Made by a program: the position numbers and the translations under genes. A stretch of 64,000 nucleotides of DNA from Ditylenchus dipsaci (lineage: Eukaryota; Nematoda; Chromadorea; Rhabditida; Anguinidae), in contig SADC01000078.1 of NCBI GenBank assembly GCA_004194705.1, positions 303,767-367,766 of the forward strand, given 5' to 3'. Of the stretch, positions 22,530 through 36,300 are shown one piece after another; within the stretch, counting starts at the first letter, position 1; each line of letters opens with the position of its first letter. A model generated the notes under the pieces. That model saw nothing but the letters and a program-made list of their open reading frames with translations. It ran no database searches and had not been told where the DNA came from.

Positions 22530-23281
22530 AAAATATCATAAGATAGAAATTTCACCTTGGTCCCCCAAGGCAAAAATTCAAGGTTTTGGTCAATTTTTTT
22601 TTCGAAAATGTCTTTCCGGGTGCTAAAACATGTTTTCTATCGTTTCAAAATTTAGTTTTACTGCTTTTTCTTTTATCCATCCGTAATTTATTTAAAAAAA
22701 ATAACACAAGAAGAAAAATTTCTTCTGAGGTCTGTCTGAACACTTTGTTTAGATGACTAACCAGTTGCTGCTACTGCTGCACTAATGCCTGGTTCACACT
22801 ACTGCCTCCCCTATTATTCCCTCTTTATTTTCTGCCCTCTTTTTGGCTTATTACGCTTCATTATCGATTTTGTGCGTTGTCGTCTGTCTCTTTCATGTTA
22901 TTACAGCTTTAAGTTATCTTCTTTTTGCCTTGTGCCTTTTCTCCCCTGTCCATGGAAAGAGGGCTCTTGTGGAGTGTAAGTGATTATAGAGTGCCCTCTT
23001 TTGAAGATAATTTTTGTCGACTTGCCTTAAAAATGCAGGGAAGCAGTAAGAAAAGCCAATATTCTTCGGCCTATTCACACTTCAAAACTTTTTATTTAAT
23101 AAAAAATTTCACGAATAATTGTTTCAACTGTTTTATATTTAGATGGACAGATCAAAGGCTGCAGATATTTTTGTCCATTTTATTGCTATCTAAGTGGCAG
23201 TATGTGAACGAGAAACAGGCTTAAGGCCACATTTTTGCCGTTGTATATTTGAAAGCTCTTGAGCTCGTTCATTTTACAAGA
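22530..23281. other. Upstream region of the 7TM receptor gene
   Basis: No gene is supported. The sequence is AT- and T-rich with TGCCTTTTCTCCCC-like pyrimidine stretches. It may include non-coding first-exon or promoter sequence. Confidence 0.4.
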
Positions 23282-26200
23282 ATGATGGTCCTGAGCACTG
23301 AATGTCTTCATTCACTTGCTCAACAATGGACTTTGGATAAGGTTTATTAATAATTGAGAAAATTCAAAGCAGGCATATTTTATAGAATATTTTTGTAGGA
23401 ACTAAGTCAAGAGCGAGATTTCCGTTTCTACCAAGGATGGCTGACCTTACCAGTTGCTTTCATCGGACTATTTCTCAATTCGTTCTTTGTTGCCTCTGTT
23501 ATTAGGTGTGTTTATTGTTTTGCGAAAGTTTTTTCTTCTTAATTACAAAATGTTTGTAGAGTAGTTCAAGAACACAGAGTCAGTCGAAAATTCTACGTTC
23601 TATTACTGAATAGAGCAGCTGGAGATGTGCTTGCCTGTCTTATTCATTTGCCATTAGTGGACATGTGACGTTCGCAGAAAGCATTAGGTTTTGATTTTAA
23701 CTGCTACAGTCGGACATTTTTAACCCGACACCCCAGGGGACCGGCTTCAAGGTGTCGGGTTAAAGAGGTGTCGGGTTATCGGCGTGTCGGGTTAAAGGGG
23801 GCTGAAATTCATTCCAAGACCGAGATGTCGGCTTATGGAAGATTCCACTTCCATAATGACTAATCACATCATTAACAATAATAGAAACAGCCTTTTGCTT
23901 TCAGTCGCTCATTTGAAAAATAGAATTTAATGAGGTAATAATGAATGAGGCCAACAAAAAATAGAAACGTCAAAACAGAATTAACATTTTGGAGAGAAAA
24001 TTGCAGAAAATTTTTTGGCGCCTTATTAAATTTAACTTTTTTGATTTTTTCGCGAAAATTTATGTGGAAAGTTATTGAAGTCTCGGGTTATCGAGGGATA
24101 TTTTCTTTGTCGGGCCGGCCCTGGGGTGTCGGGTTATCGAGGTGCCGCTTGCTTTATTTTTTTACTGGCCAACAGAATCGGGCTGGAGATGTCGGGTTAT
24201 CGAGGTGTCGGGTTAAAGAGGTTCGACTGTATTTTATAAGTTTGTATGAGACAATATTTGCTTTGTAACTTTATAGCAACAATGCGATACAGCTGATGAA
24301 CACCGTATTTGTAGGAAGTTTTTGGTCTGCCATGACTTCTTACTTTTCTATGGGAATACTCAAAATGTACGGGTATGCTAGGCCTTTTGACTACAGGATA
24401 CACGTTACTATGAGAAGGTGTATTTGGCTTATTATATTCAGGTTATTTTTTGATGACATTTCAAAGTTAAAATATGCCAAAGTATAAATTGTATAGTAGG
24501 AAGATGGCCTCGTTAATTGCCTAAAATATTATTTTGAATAAGACGGAGTGAAAGAAAATTCTGTTTGTAAATTATGCTTCATTCTAATTTTGCATTTTCA
24601 GTTGGATGGTTTTCGCCTTGTTTGTCATTTTGATACTCACAATGACTGCGCTCAGCAAAATTTCTTCTTGGAACTCTCACAATGATCTCTTAAATTGGAT
24701 CAGTCGCAAGGCTGAAACCTGCCTTACCTCAGTCTACAAATTCAGGAATATACTTACAGCTTTTGTCTACTTTCTCACTATTTTCTTCTTTCTGATCACA
24801 GGTATATTTTTGAACGAAAAAAATAACTAGATAAATTTTTATAGTTGTGATGGTAAGAAGAGCTAGAAAAGCATCAAATTTCATCCACCAAATGGCTAAT
24901 AACAGAAGAAGTGTAAAAGCAGCCAGGCGGTATTTTCGCTTCAAACTCATCAAAATGACTCTAAATGTGGCTACACTCGCCATTTTTCACCTGCCATACA
25001 CTATTTGGGCTTTACTACTAATTTTGTCTAATGATCCCTGTTTCTACACTAACAACTATTCCCAGATGCAAATATTGATGGGTATTGTCAGGATATGTCT
25101 TCTACTCAGGATCACATTGGATGCTATAGTTCAGTTTGCTACTGATAGGAGGGTTAGTTTTAAGCTTATTAAAATGAACTAATGTCAAGAAGACACAAGG
25201 GTAACAAGAAATTTTGCGATATAATGAGTTGTCAAAGTATTTCTCAAACATTTTTTGTTGCAAACACAATCAAACGATTGAAGAATTACTATACGAAAAA
25301 ATTTATACAAAAAATATTATAACAGCATATTGTAGCGTTGATCAAAGGCTACAAAACCAATTTTACATGTGGGTAGAGACATGTCCTCTAACAAAATCAA
25401 CTTTTCACAAAAATGACCGAAATTCGAAAAAAATGCAAAATACTTGAATTTTTCGGTGATTTTTTTTCAAAAGCCATAGCTCAACACTCTTGAATTCAAC
25501 AACTGTTGTGTAAAATAAAGTTTGTAACTCTTGATCTGAGTCACAACATGGTGCCAAAATATTGTTACAGAGATAGCACCTTTTGTATAGTAAATGTCGT
25601 TTTCTCAGTTTTTCAACGAGCCCTCAATAGCTTGATTTTGTTTGCTAGAGAGAGAAAATATATGCAAAAGAAATGTTTGAAAATTACTTAAAACACCCTA
25701 CAGATGTTGAATGAGTTCGAAATATATGAATTTGTCTCACTGGATATGATTTGACGGTTTTTTATGAAACGGTTATGTATCAAATGAGACCAAAACCTAT
25801 TCTTGGAGTAAAACACTAGTTGGCGCAGTTTTTTCAAATATTTCGACTCTTACAATCCGATATTTCACTGCATTAAAAACCAACCGGACATTTGGCATAA
25901 CTTTTCGGCATGATTCGAATTATGCCGAAAAATTATGACAAATGTGCGCGGACAAATTCCACAAATTATGCCGAATGTCCGGTTGCCGCATTAAAATAAG
26001 TATTTATAGATAAGGTCTGCTTTGTGGGCACTTCTTAGGATTAAGCATGAAAACCTGGCTTTAGCACAAAGCACGTGCCCAACCCCTAAGTTGTCAACTT
26101 CTCTAAGATCCGTCAGATCTATGGCTTTTATTTATGCCAAAAAAGATGCCACTTCTTCTCTTCGATCAGTCAAATCTCAAGGATTTCTAACGGTTGACAG

Positions 26201-26285
26201 GAAAGACAATGGCAATGGTAGTTGTATTCAATTGGAAGTCACAGCTCAAGAAAATGGAGAAGTCAGACTGCTGTTGCCAAAATAA
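23282..26285 (+). CDS. Seven-transmembrane receptor, rhodopsin-like with divergent motifs
   Basis: Exons are about 23282-23341, 23399-23505, 23560-23669, 24268-24417, 24601-24800, 24844-25152 and 26010-26285. They give about 400 residues from MMVLSTECLHSL. TM1 includes WLTLPVAFIGLFLNSFFVAS. TM2 includes LLNRAAGDVLACLIHLP, with the usual Asp. TM3 ends in SMGILKMYGYARPFDYR, where KMY replaces D/ERY. TM4 and TM5 lie in the exon from 24601. TM6 is TLAIFHLPYTIWALLLIL, and TM7 ends LDAIVQFATDRRIRSALWAL, where NPxxY is replaced by DAIVQ. The long tail has two LRSV-containing segments. The start is chosen as the first ATG of an open exon with good splicing. Introns 23670-24267 and 25153-26009 hold a MITE and AT-rich DNA. 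The ligand is unknown. Confidence 0.8.
23707..24229. mobile_element. Pogo/Tigger-like MITE (word TGTCGGGTTAAAGAGG)
   Basis: The left end is CAGTCGGACATTTTTAACCC and the right end GGTTAAAGAGGTTCGACTG, flanked by TA. The word GGTGTCGGGTTA is repeated 3-4 times near each end. At 523 bp it fills an intron of the 7TM receptor. Confidence 0.8.
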
Positions 26286-26570
26286 TTATCTTTATTGGCT
26301 ACACTTTCAACACAACACTTCAAAGAAGACTTATCTAGTGAGCAATAGATCATAAATTTGGTGAGATTGGTTGCCTTTGCAACAATATTGCAACAATATT
26401 TTTGACATTTCAAAAATATAGTGGCCCTTCTTTCCTTAAATTTCGTAGCAGCAACGTGCTCGAGATATTTTATTTACTTTCAACATCTCATATTTGTATC
26501 ATAAAGCTCAATGAAATTACGGGTACTGTTAGGTTGCCCAGGAAGTGAGTGAAAATGCTAAACTGTTTAA

Positions 26571-26776
26571 AGGGGTATGTCCGTGATTTCAAAATTGGTG
26601 CCGCAAATTCAAAATTTTTTTTAGTCATCGATCTTCTGTTCGGATTTTTAACTTGGTTTCTAATAAAACAAGGCGTACAAACTAATTTTAGGTATAGTTT
26701 TGTTAGAAACCAAGCTGAAAAATCCGTACAGAAGTTCAATGATTAGGAAGATTTTTTGAATTGGCGGGGCAACTCT
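26571..26776. mobile_element. TTAA foldback MITE, diverged copy
   Basis: It starts after TTAA with AGGGG and ends near GAATTGGCGGGGCAA. It has the same central hairpin (TTTCTAATAAAAC / GTTTTGTTAGAAACC) as the copy at 10411. Confidence 0.65.
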
Positions 26777-26921
26777 TTGAAAGCGTGAACATTGCTCTCT
26801 AAAGTAAAATTAAAACTTCAAAAAACTCCAAAAACACAAAGAAGTCTAATTTTTTTTTAAAAAGGAAAACTCACTTCTGAGCAACCTATTTTTATAGAAT
26901 GATATGTTTTCCTGACCACAG

Positions 26922-27008
26922 AATACCGTATTTACTCTGATAAGCACACATGCTTAAGGCAGTCAAAAAATAACACACATGTGGGCCTATTAGAGGAAAT
27001 ACGATATT
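26922..27008. mobile_element. Minimal CCGTATTT-type MITE
   Basis: Inverted termini TACCGTATTTACTCTGATAA and TATTAGAGGAAATACGATA lie only about 85 bases apart. The family recurs at 34143, 39091, 42797, 44229 and 48850. Confidence 0.65.
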
Positions 27009-27351
27009 TGAAAATAGCCACAGATTTGAAAAAATACATTGTGTCCAAAAAAATATTCTGTGGACATAAAAATATCATCCTTTTTTTTAAACCATAATTG
27101 TTATCTGTTGAAATATATGATTTTTTTGACAATCTATCGATTAAAAAAATAAATAAATAATTTTAAAAGATATTTTCAATGTATACACATATTTTTTAAC
27201 TTTATAAACAAAAGTTCGGAAAATATATCACATAAAAGTTTTAATTGAGAATTTGTAAAGAGGCAGTCATGAAAATTAAAATAAATAAAAAGTACTGTTA
27301 GATCAATAAAGATTGCATGAAGTAGATCAAAAATGCTTTTTACCAAACCAA

Positions 27352-30300
27352 TCAGTTATATTTGGAGTTTGCTTTAACAGTTCTACCCGTTCTGGTGGTC
27401 GTTGTGGGAGGCATTGTGTAATTTTCGTCCTCCTCGGATCCTTCTGGCTCTTCATAACTACCTGGCATATGTTTCATAGTGGACACCCTTCTAAGAGGAC
27501 GGCCTAATGAGCTTCTGGAAGACTGGTTTTGTGAGGTGCTAGCCACTGAATTGAAGCTGTCTTCGCATATCTTAACACGTTTCCCTTTTTTGAGGTTCTG
27601 AGAGGCTCGTGCTAGTTTGCGTTTTCTAAATATTTCTAAATCTCATTCTAATAAATCATTTTTTACACAGGCGATCTGTTTGAATTTGTTATTACAATAA
27701 AAAACTAGTAGATACCTGGACTTGTTTTTGGAACTCGAATTTCTGCTTCCTATCTCAAATGAAGAAGCAGATGAATGAGAAGGTGTGGATGAAGAAGCTG
27801 CAGATTGGTTAGAAAAAGATGCTTCTTCATTCTGTTCAAATGAGTTCCGCCTGTTTATCCTCAATCTACTGATCTTTTTAGCTTTGGTGGAGAAGCAGAT
27901 CCATAGGATTCTAAAATGTTTAGCTTAGGTGGTATTTTTTTTCGGTTTCCACCCATCTCGCAAAATCGCACAAAATAATGTTTTTTTGGATTTTTCATGT
28001 ACTTGTGATTTGAAGGGTCACCTCAGACATGAGTTCGAGCAAGACTCTTGATCATAAAATACATATAGAGGCTCCTTTTGCGGTAACACTTTACTTGACC
28101 CCCCCCCCGGCTGACCACGTTTTGTCAGGAATTTTTTAACCGATTGCATATTCGTGTTTCTCGACCCCGATTTATCCGGGAAACAGTCAACAGATTCTGT
28201 GAAAGAGAAAAAATTTTTTCGAACCACAGGGGGGGGATAACATGGTTTTTTAGTCAAAATTTGAAATTCAAATTGGCGCCTTTTGAATTTTAAAAGGGAA
28301 TAAGGGCTATATTGGGAGGGGAAGGAAATAAAAGGGGGCCACTATTATGGCAAAACGATAAAAAAGTAAATTTAAGACTGTTAGACTGTCTTACCATGTT
28401 TTTCAACATGGGCTGTGGCAAAAAGAGACTCTATATGCATTTTATGATCAAGAGTCTTGCTCGGAATTATGTCTAAGGTAAGTGAGTGCGCGCATCTCAA
28501 CTCCAAGCCCCCAAGCCCCCTGCGCCCCGAAGGGCTCTGAACTTTCACTATAAACTTTGAGCTTTGAACTGTAGACTTTTTTGAATTTGAAGTTTTTTTG
28601 AGGAAATTGGTGTTTTCGTAAAATCACTGAATAGCCGTAAATTTATAAAGTCGACAATACTTTTGCCCTATTTTAAGCATCGTTAATACCTACCGCTTCT
28701 CCCTTTATTGCTCTCATATTCTTCTCCTGAGCTATCACCGCCTTCACTACTATCCTCGAATTTGTGGTAACCATTAGCACTACTTGGAGCATCCACCATT
28801 TCGAGAATCCCGTTTTCTTCTTCCTTGATTTCAGATGCCGGACTGGTTTGCTGCACAGGTGTGTCTCCTGTTGGCATCTTTTCAGAGTCTACTTCTTTGT
28901 TGGAATCAAAAGTGCCCGAGTTGGTGTGCTGATCAGATGCCGAGTTTTCTTCTTCTTTCTTCAAGGAATTTGCCACACTTTTAGGTTTGATCACATTCTT
29001 TGGTCTGGGTGTGACCGATTTTGGTTGGCTACTTGAATTGGTTAAGCTTGAGGTAGACGGAATAATAGATTTGGAAGAACAGGGTTGTTGCTCATTGAAG
29101 AAATCATCTTCCTCGAAGTATTCGTTAGGAGATGACTCGTCGAAGTTGCTGCAAATATATAACTTATTCGGCGCTACTCGGTTTTTAATATTCTTCTCCT
29201 GAGCTATCACCGCCTTCACTATTAGGCTTAGTAATTAGGCTTAGCCCTTAGGCTTTGGGTCTTAGGCTCAGGGTTGAACGCGTACTTATTTCAGCTTTTT
29301 TCATAAAAAAGTATGGTTTTGGGTACCCTTAAAAATTATTGGGAGGAATGGGGGTAAAACCGAGTAGCTTTTTTTACAGGGGGGGGGGGGTGATCTTGAA
29401 AAACGAGTAGCGTCACTTATTCGGTCAACGTATCTCACTTACAAAATCTGTATATTAATTTAAAGTTTAGCTTACTGGTTGTTGGGCCTAGTGTTGTATC
29501 TCTTGTCCTGGCTTTGCTGCAAAAGCTGGTCATATTTTTTGGTCGTAGGTGCCAAGCGCACTTTCAACAATTCTCGTGCACATAAAGCAGCTGCCCTTTT
29601 TTTAGGCTCTTCAAACAGAGATGCAGCAGCTTTTTTGGCCTCTTCATTCATCAACCGAAACTTGGCATAAATAGGCTTGCTTTTGGATTGGAGCTGTGCT
29701 TCCACTTTCAGTATATCCTGGTACATCTAAAACTTGCTTGTATTTTAGGCACACCGACAACTGAGCAAAAGTATCTGAGAAAAAATTAAACTTGACAATA
29801 AGTCATCTAACAATAAATTCAAATGAGAATTAATTGGTCTTGGCAAGATTTGTTTCGAAAATAAGAAAATAATCCGAATTAGTCCAGAAAACAGATTTTA
29901 AAACCCAAAAAACGTAAAAAATTTTTTGATCCAAGTGGAGGACCACTTGGTTTTAATGGTCTAATATACAACTTGGGTACTGCCAGCTGAGTACTACCAT
30001 CAAGATACCACTACCTAAAAAATACAATCTGCTACCACCTAAGTACCACTACTTGAGTCACCGATACTTAGTCACAGCCTTGGTGTAACTACCTGAATAC
30101 CACTTTGTTAATACTACCGTCTCCATACACTTGAACCTTACCGGATACGAAACTACCCAGAACTGCGGCTTCTGTAAGTCAAGTTACTTTTAAGAATTTT
30201 CGAACCGTGTTCAGGACACAATTTCGGACAAAATACATTGAGTTTAATTGATTTCAGCTGAATCCGAAATTTCGGAATCTAGAGGTGGATCCATTTAAGG

Positions 30301-33300
30301 GAGGTGCCAGGAGGTTCACCTGCCCAATCTGAGGCTCAATGGTCTCAAAAAACTAGTTTATGACTGTTATACAAGGAAAAATAATGTCTACTAGGAACAT
30401 TGAGTTTATATGGTAGTGTACGACCAGTTAGAGATGGCCATTCATAGATGGTTCTCGTAACGGCTAATTATGATGGCCTACATCGGTGGCATATTATATA
30501 GAGGGTCGACAGAATTATTTATTTTATTAACCACTTTGTTTAGTGCGGAAAGTATTGTTTCTAGAAACACTTAAATACCAAATAATTATTTTCGAAACAA
30601 ATCTTGGCAAGACCAATTAATTCTCATTTGAATTTATTGTTAGATGACTTATTGTCAAGTTTAATTTTTTCTCAGATACTTTTTGCTCAGTTGTCGGTGT
30701 GCCGTATTTTATACTTAAAAGACCATTGCCGTGTACGACAACGATTTTCCTTCAACAAGTCAAAAAAAGACTTCCTAATCATTGAAATTGTGTACGGATT
30801 CTCAACTTGGTTTCTAACAAAGCTCTTCCTAAAATTAAATTCTAGGCCTTGTTTTGTTAGAAGTCAAGCTGAAAATACGTACATTGAAACCTTTGAATAA
30901 CATACCCCTTAGTACCGACCCGAGGGGGTACGTTAAAGAGGGGTACGTTAAATCGAGGGGTATGTTATATCGGGGGTTAACTTAACGGAGTTTATTATCG
31001 AAGAGAGTAGCCCCAGGGATATGTTATATCGGGGGTATATATAACTAGTTTCCACTGTACAGAAGTCAATAAATTAGGTAAATTTTTTGAATTGGCGGGG
31101 GACAAATAAGAACGGACGGGCATGGTCCTTTAATATTAGGGATTAACAGTGTCTAACTAACCCTTGAGCGTCGACCTCCGTGATCATCTTCAATGAATGT
31201 TTTAAAGTCGCTGAAGAACTCGCCAAGAGATTCAATAAAACTCTGTGGACTCTCAAGTTTTTCGATGTGATCAACAATGTTTTGCAGTGATGGTCGGCTG
31301 GCGCAAAAGTTCAGCATTTCCTGAATGGACCGAAAAAAATTATTTTTGGCCAGAAATTAATATTCATCTGGAAACAAGTTGAGTCAATAACTTACCGCTG
31401 ATTCCATGAAGTTGATTGAAGCAAATAACGCATTTGCCATCTCTTTGCAATCTGCTATCCACTTAGCGGGTGAGTTGGAGTCCAACACGCTCTTTTTGCG
31501 CACCGCAGATAACTGCATTGCTTCTTCGCCGCTCTCTGTCTCCATGCTTTCAAAGTGGGTTAAGGCTACAAAAAATTAATGACTTTAAAAAAGTCCACGT
31601 TAGTATCAGATCAAACCTGGTAAGCTGGACATTCCAGGAGCTTTCAATTGTTCGTCCCATTCCACTAGGGAATCTCTGTTTTTATTTTCAAGCAGCTCCT
31701 CAAACAGATCTCCTGCACTTTCGACACTGCTATCTCTGAAATAAATTAGGGTATGTATGACATAAGATTTCAATACTCTTTTTTGTATCTCCACCTTAAA
31801 AACCGGAAAATAGCAGAAACAAGACATTGAGAAGTGAAAGCGATCTCGGAATCAAATCGGTTAAAGCTCACTGCATTTCTAGCTAAGTATTGAACGTCTT
31901 GCAGCAAACTCAGGCTTCGGCTAAACAATTTATAAGTCACAGTCTATGGAAAGTAAAAATACCGATAATATTTGTTACATATCCTTTCGTCAATAGTTTG
32001 TAAATCGATTGGATAATCCACGAGGTCGACATAGGTGGTGTAGTAGGTCAAGTCAACAGGCTCTTTAAAATCCACAGCTTTTGGTCTTTGCATTATTTGG
32101 CTTATAGCTAGCTTTGCTCTTGCCAAGTAGATGTTCTGTGCCTCTTGTGGACTTTGCTCAGACTGCGAAAGAGACGATGGCAAAGGCCAGTCACCAGATT
32201 GAGGAGCGTATTCCCCCCAACTTTCTATTTCTTCCTGGCTAGCTATCGATTCTAAACTAGATGTATTAGATGTTTACGTATTTTGAAAGTCATCTCGCTG
32301 CTTCCTCAGATATATATGGTGCGTTTAAAAGTTCGGTTATAAAACTTGCCTGCTTTTCTTCCTCGAGCCATTGGTTGGAGATCCCAAGGACAGTATTTGT
32401 CATTATCAGTTTCATCGTTGTTCCAGAGCACAACTACTGAGCACCATTCGGATCTAAATGTTTCACAACTAACTTTTTTTATGGCAGCTTTACAAACTCT
32501 AACTAACGTTGGATAATCTTCATCCAAAGCTGCCCTCTTTTGCACAGTCCCAATGTAGTAGTGGTCTGATAATAATGTTTCCACCTTATCACCACTTTTA
32601 AAATTATATCCAACAGAGATATCATAGTGCTGCTTTAATATTAGAAAATCGGGAACGTCTTCTAAATCATTGTGCCTGAAATCTGCTGTAAAAAAAGAAG
32701 CAAATCAGATGTTTAAATGTTACTTGATTTCTATAATAACTCCTGTGCGCACTCCGTTCTTGAGACATGACAATTTAAGACAAGTCAACTGTATAGGTTT
32801 GGAGATGTACTTCACTCCATCCACAATACAGAATTCGGTGGCATCTAAGTCCGTTCTAAATCATTTTGATTAAAGCATGATGTTTTTTAATTTGTAAAGA
32901 GTAATTTTAAAATAGGGTGAAATTTAGGATACTAACAAAAAAGGCTTCCCCTCTTCACAAATTCTGAATGAAAATTCAGAGCCACGTAGTCGACATGATT
33001 AGTAGGTTTCTTAGTACAGTCCACTCTCTACATAACATAACTCGAGGGACCGGCGAAAATGTTATGTTATATAGAGGTTATGTTACATAGAGTTTTATGT
33101 TAAGTAGAGTTCTTTATTCTAAAACACTTCAAGTATCATGTTATATAGAGTTTCTAACAAAATAGATTGATTTTACATCGATAACATTGAATATTAAAAC
33201 GAACGATCAGTGGTTGACAGTAAGATAATCGGCTCTACCCCGTTTGCGCCCAAATTGTTAGCGCCAAAAATCCTTATAGCCAAAACCGTTACATTTTTAT

Positions 33301-36300
33301 TAATTAGCTTGCTACATATGGTTTTTCTAAGTGATTTCATGGATATGCTCATTCACAAATCAATACTCAAATTGATGCCAGAAAGAAGGGCTACATTTTG
33401 AGCATAAAGTTGTAAATGGCCATATTTGCAAAATTTACTAAAAACCCCAAAAGTTCTCAAAAGAATCCAGGATTCCGGGAATTTAGGGGTTTTTAGTGAG
33501 TTTTGTAAATATGGTCATTTACAACCTTATGCTCAAAATGTAGCCCTTTTCTCTGGCATCAATTTGAGTATTGATTTGTAAATGAGCATATCCATAAATA
33601 ACTTAGAAAAATCATATCTAGCAAGCTAATTAATAAAAATGTAATGGTTTTGCTATAACGATTTTTCGCGCAAACAATTTGGGCGCAAACGGGGTAGACC
33701 CAAATAGCCCAAGAGGTTCTTTTGTTCTATTTTCTTCAAGCTTTCTCGGGCCAACAAATCCTCGAGTACGTCGGATAAGATGGAGGACGGCTAGATCCCT
33801 GTTTCCCTGGAGTGAGTGTTCCACCGAATCGATTAATTCGACATTTTAGGAGATTATGTTATATAGAGAGGCGATATATGGGCTGGGGGACGAGAAAAAC
33901 TTATGTTATCAAGAGTTTTATGTTATGTATAGTTATGTTATATAGAGAGTCGACTGTAATAACTTCTTTGGGATTTTCGCATCCGTTAAAAAAATAAAAA
34001 GACTGGTTAGCAATGCTTGACGAGCATTTTTATTCTGTGTTTGTACTCTCATGTGCCCGGAAATCTATGGGTCTTACCAATCATGTTGGAGGTTAGTGTA
34101 ATTTAGCGTGATAACATTTTAAGAGGTCCTAAAACAGATTATACCGTATTTTTTCTAAAAGTTCACCCCTGTCTATTAACTCACCCTTTCGACTTTCAGG
34201 GTCTGCATCTCGGTATAAAGTAAATATTTCGCTTAGCTGTCGATTGCTTTTCTTGAAGGGCATGCTCGTGTGTTACACGAAGAAAGGGCGAGGACCACCA
34301 TTTATTTTCTTTCTCGACAAGTTTTCACATTCGTTCTCGTCTAGATTTTTAAGTTTTCTGTCTAGTTTTCAGAAGTAGCATAAGGTAATCAATACAAGAT
34401 TTGACGCAAAGCGAGTGAAAATGAGATGGCTCAAAAATATTACTGGTCCCGCCTAAAGTTTTTGAAACGCACGGGCATGTTATTTTAACTCCCACGAGGT
34501 CTAACAATTCTACTTTTCAAATTTCGGCTGAGTACCTAAAAAATTGCGAGACCGACCTCAAAATTACCCGATTTTTCAAGGATTGAAAAAAACCCACCCG
34601 GGTGAGCTACTGAAGAAAATACGGTATGTGGGCATATCATTGCTTACCTTGGTTGCATAGATGCAGGCACAGCTTTAAGAGCTTTAGTCTTCTCTAACCC
34701 TTCAATATACTTTCTGTGACCTTGAATAAAGTAGACTACTTCATCTCCAAGCTGAGCTACATATGGAAACCTTTTTCTCTCCTTCATCCTTAGCCATGTA
34801 GGAAATCCACTGAGGGTATTGGTGTTTGTTGCTCTCCTTCGCTTGGATGTATTCAGTGATTGGATTTCTTTAGTGGAAGGTGAGGCTTCGACAGTTTTTT
34901 GGATTAGTGGTTTAGCTGGTTTGGGCTTAGGTTTGGATGTTTTGGTACTTGCGGAGGAAGTGGAAGGCTGTTCAGGATCTGGAGAAGCCTCCTCTTCTGA
35001 TGAAATCAAAGCCCGTCTACGCTGTTTCTCTCTGGCTAGTTTTGGATCCCTTCGCGGGGTGCGAGCAGAGCGAGAAGTAGATGCAATACCTAGAGCAGCA
35101 AACTTTAAAAAAAGATTATCGTTATACCGAGCCTTACAGTGAAATCGGAATCACTGCTATTTTTCGGAGTAGACTGACGAATCAAAAAACTATATAAAAA
35201 GTTCGAATCCGACTACCTACCTTCTACTTTTGACATCCGACCTTACTACATTTCAAAAAATAGCCAGCTTACTTTGTTGACTGGATGTTTGAGCTGTGCC
35301 TGCATCTTCTGGTTGTTGTGTTTTTTCTTCTTCCAGTCACTGTCAATGCACTTCTTTTGCGGAAAACCGTCGATCGCTCCATGTTTCCTTCCTGTAAAAC
35401 ACACAAATTATTATTTTCTCGAAAGTACCAAGACATTCCAATTTTACCTCATAGTCACTGTCGTTTTCTTCAGCTACATTGCTAGTACTGGCTGAAGATG
35501 TGGAGTTATCGGTGCTGTTGGTAGTAGCATTTTCATCATCTTCCTCATCGCTGAACCTAGCTGCAGGGATTTCATCGTCTCCAGCATAGGAAGAGTCATC
35601 TTCGTCAGTTTTGTCTTCTTCTCGGGGAATGATATATCTGGGCATATTGGCCGGCCTATTGAGTGTTCTGTCCAAGACCTCTTGGATGTGCGTTCTTCTT
35701 CTTTGAGCAGAATCTAAGTGAACAGGATTGAACTGAAGACAAACCAGCAGAAATACCTGTGCCTCTCTGTTTCTTAGCTACTAACTGCCTGGCGGACAAT
35801 GGTATCTAAACTTATTAAACCCTTATTTTTGAAAAAATTTGCGCCGCTAACCTCGTCCATGACTTTATTTACATTCTTGAGTGCTTTTTCAATTTTGTCT
35901 GCTTCTTGTTGACTAACCACACAATTAGTAGATTTAATCTTGTGGAGTTCACTTATACTCAAAGCTGGTATGATTTGGCGTTGGATCCAGGGACATGTCC
36001 TGGCGATAGGCTGCAAAATAATGATATTTTACTAGCCCTTGATTTAGGCATGGTTCTTTTGATATAACTATTGATTTTCGCTATGATGTACAGCTATATT
36101 TTAATATGATCACCGAAGAATCATAATTTAAGCCCACACATCCAAACAATGCCGTCTTAATCCTACTAAAATACTTACAGCGTTGATCAAGTCATTGCCG
36201 GGGATCATTCGTTGAAACTCTTTTTGGTGCGGTATGCCATCGCTACACACAAATTCGGGTGTGTCCATGTTGTGCGGAGCTAGACCAGTGTTCTCATCTA

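Noticed and set aside
29220..29278. TTAGGC-like repeats resembling the nematode telomere unit
   Set aside because: Only a few irregular TTAGGC/TTAGCCC units. The same block recurs (inverted or partial) near 4800-4850 and 62170-62190 with shared flanking text, so it is a dispersed repeat.
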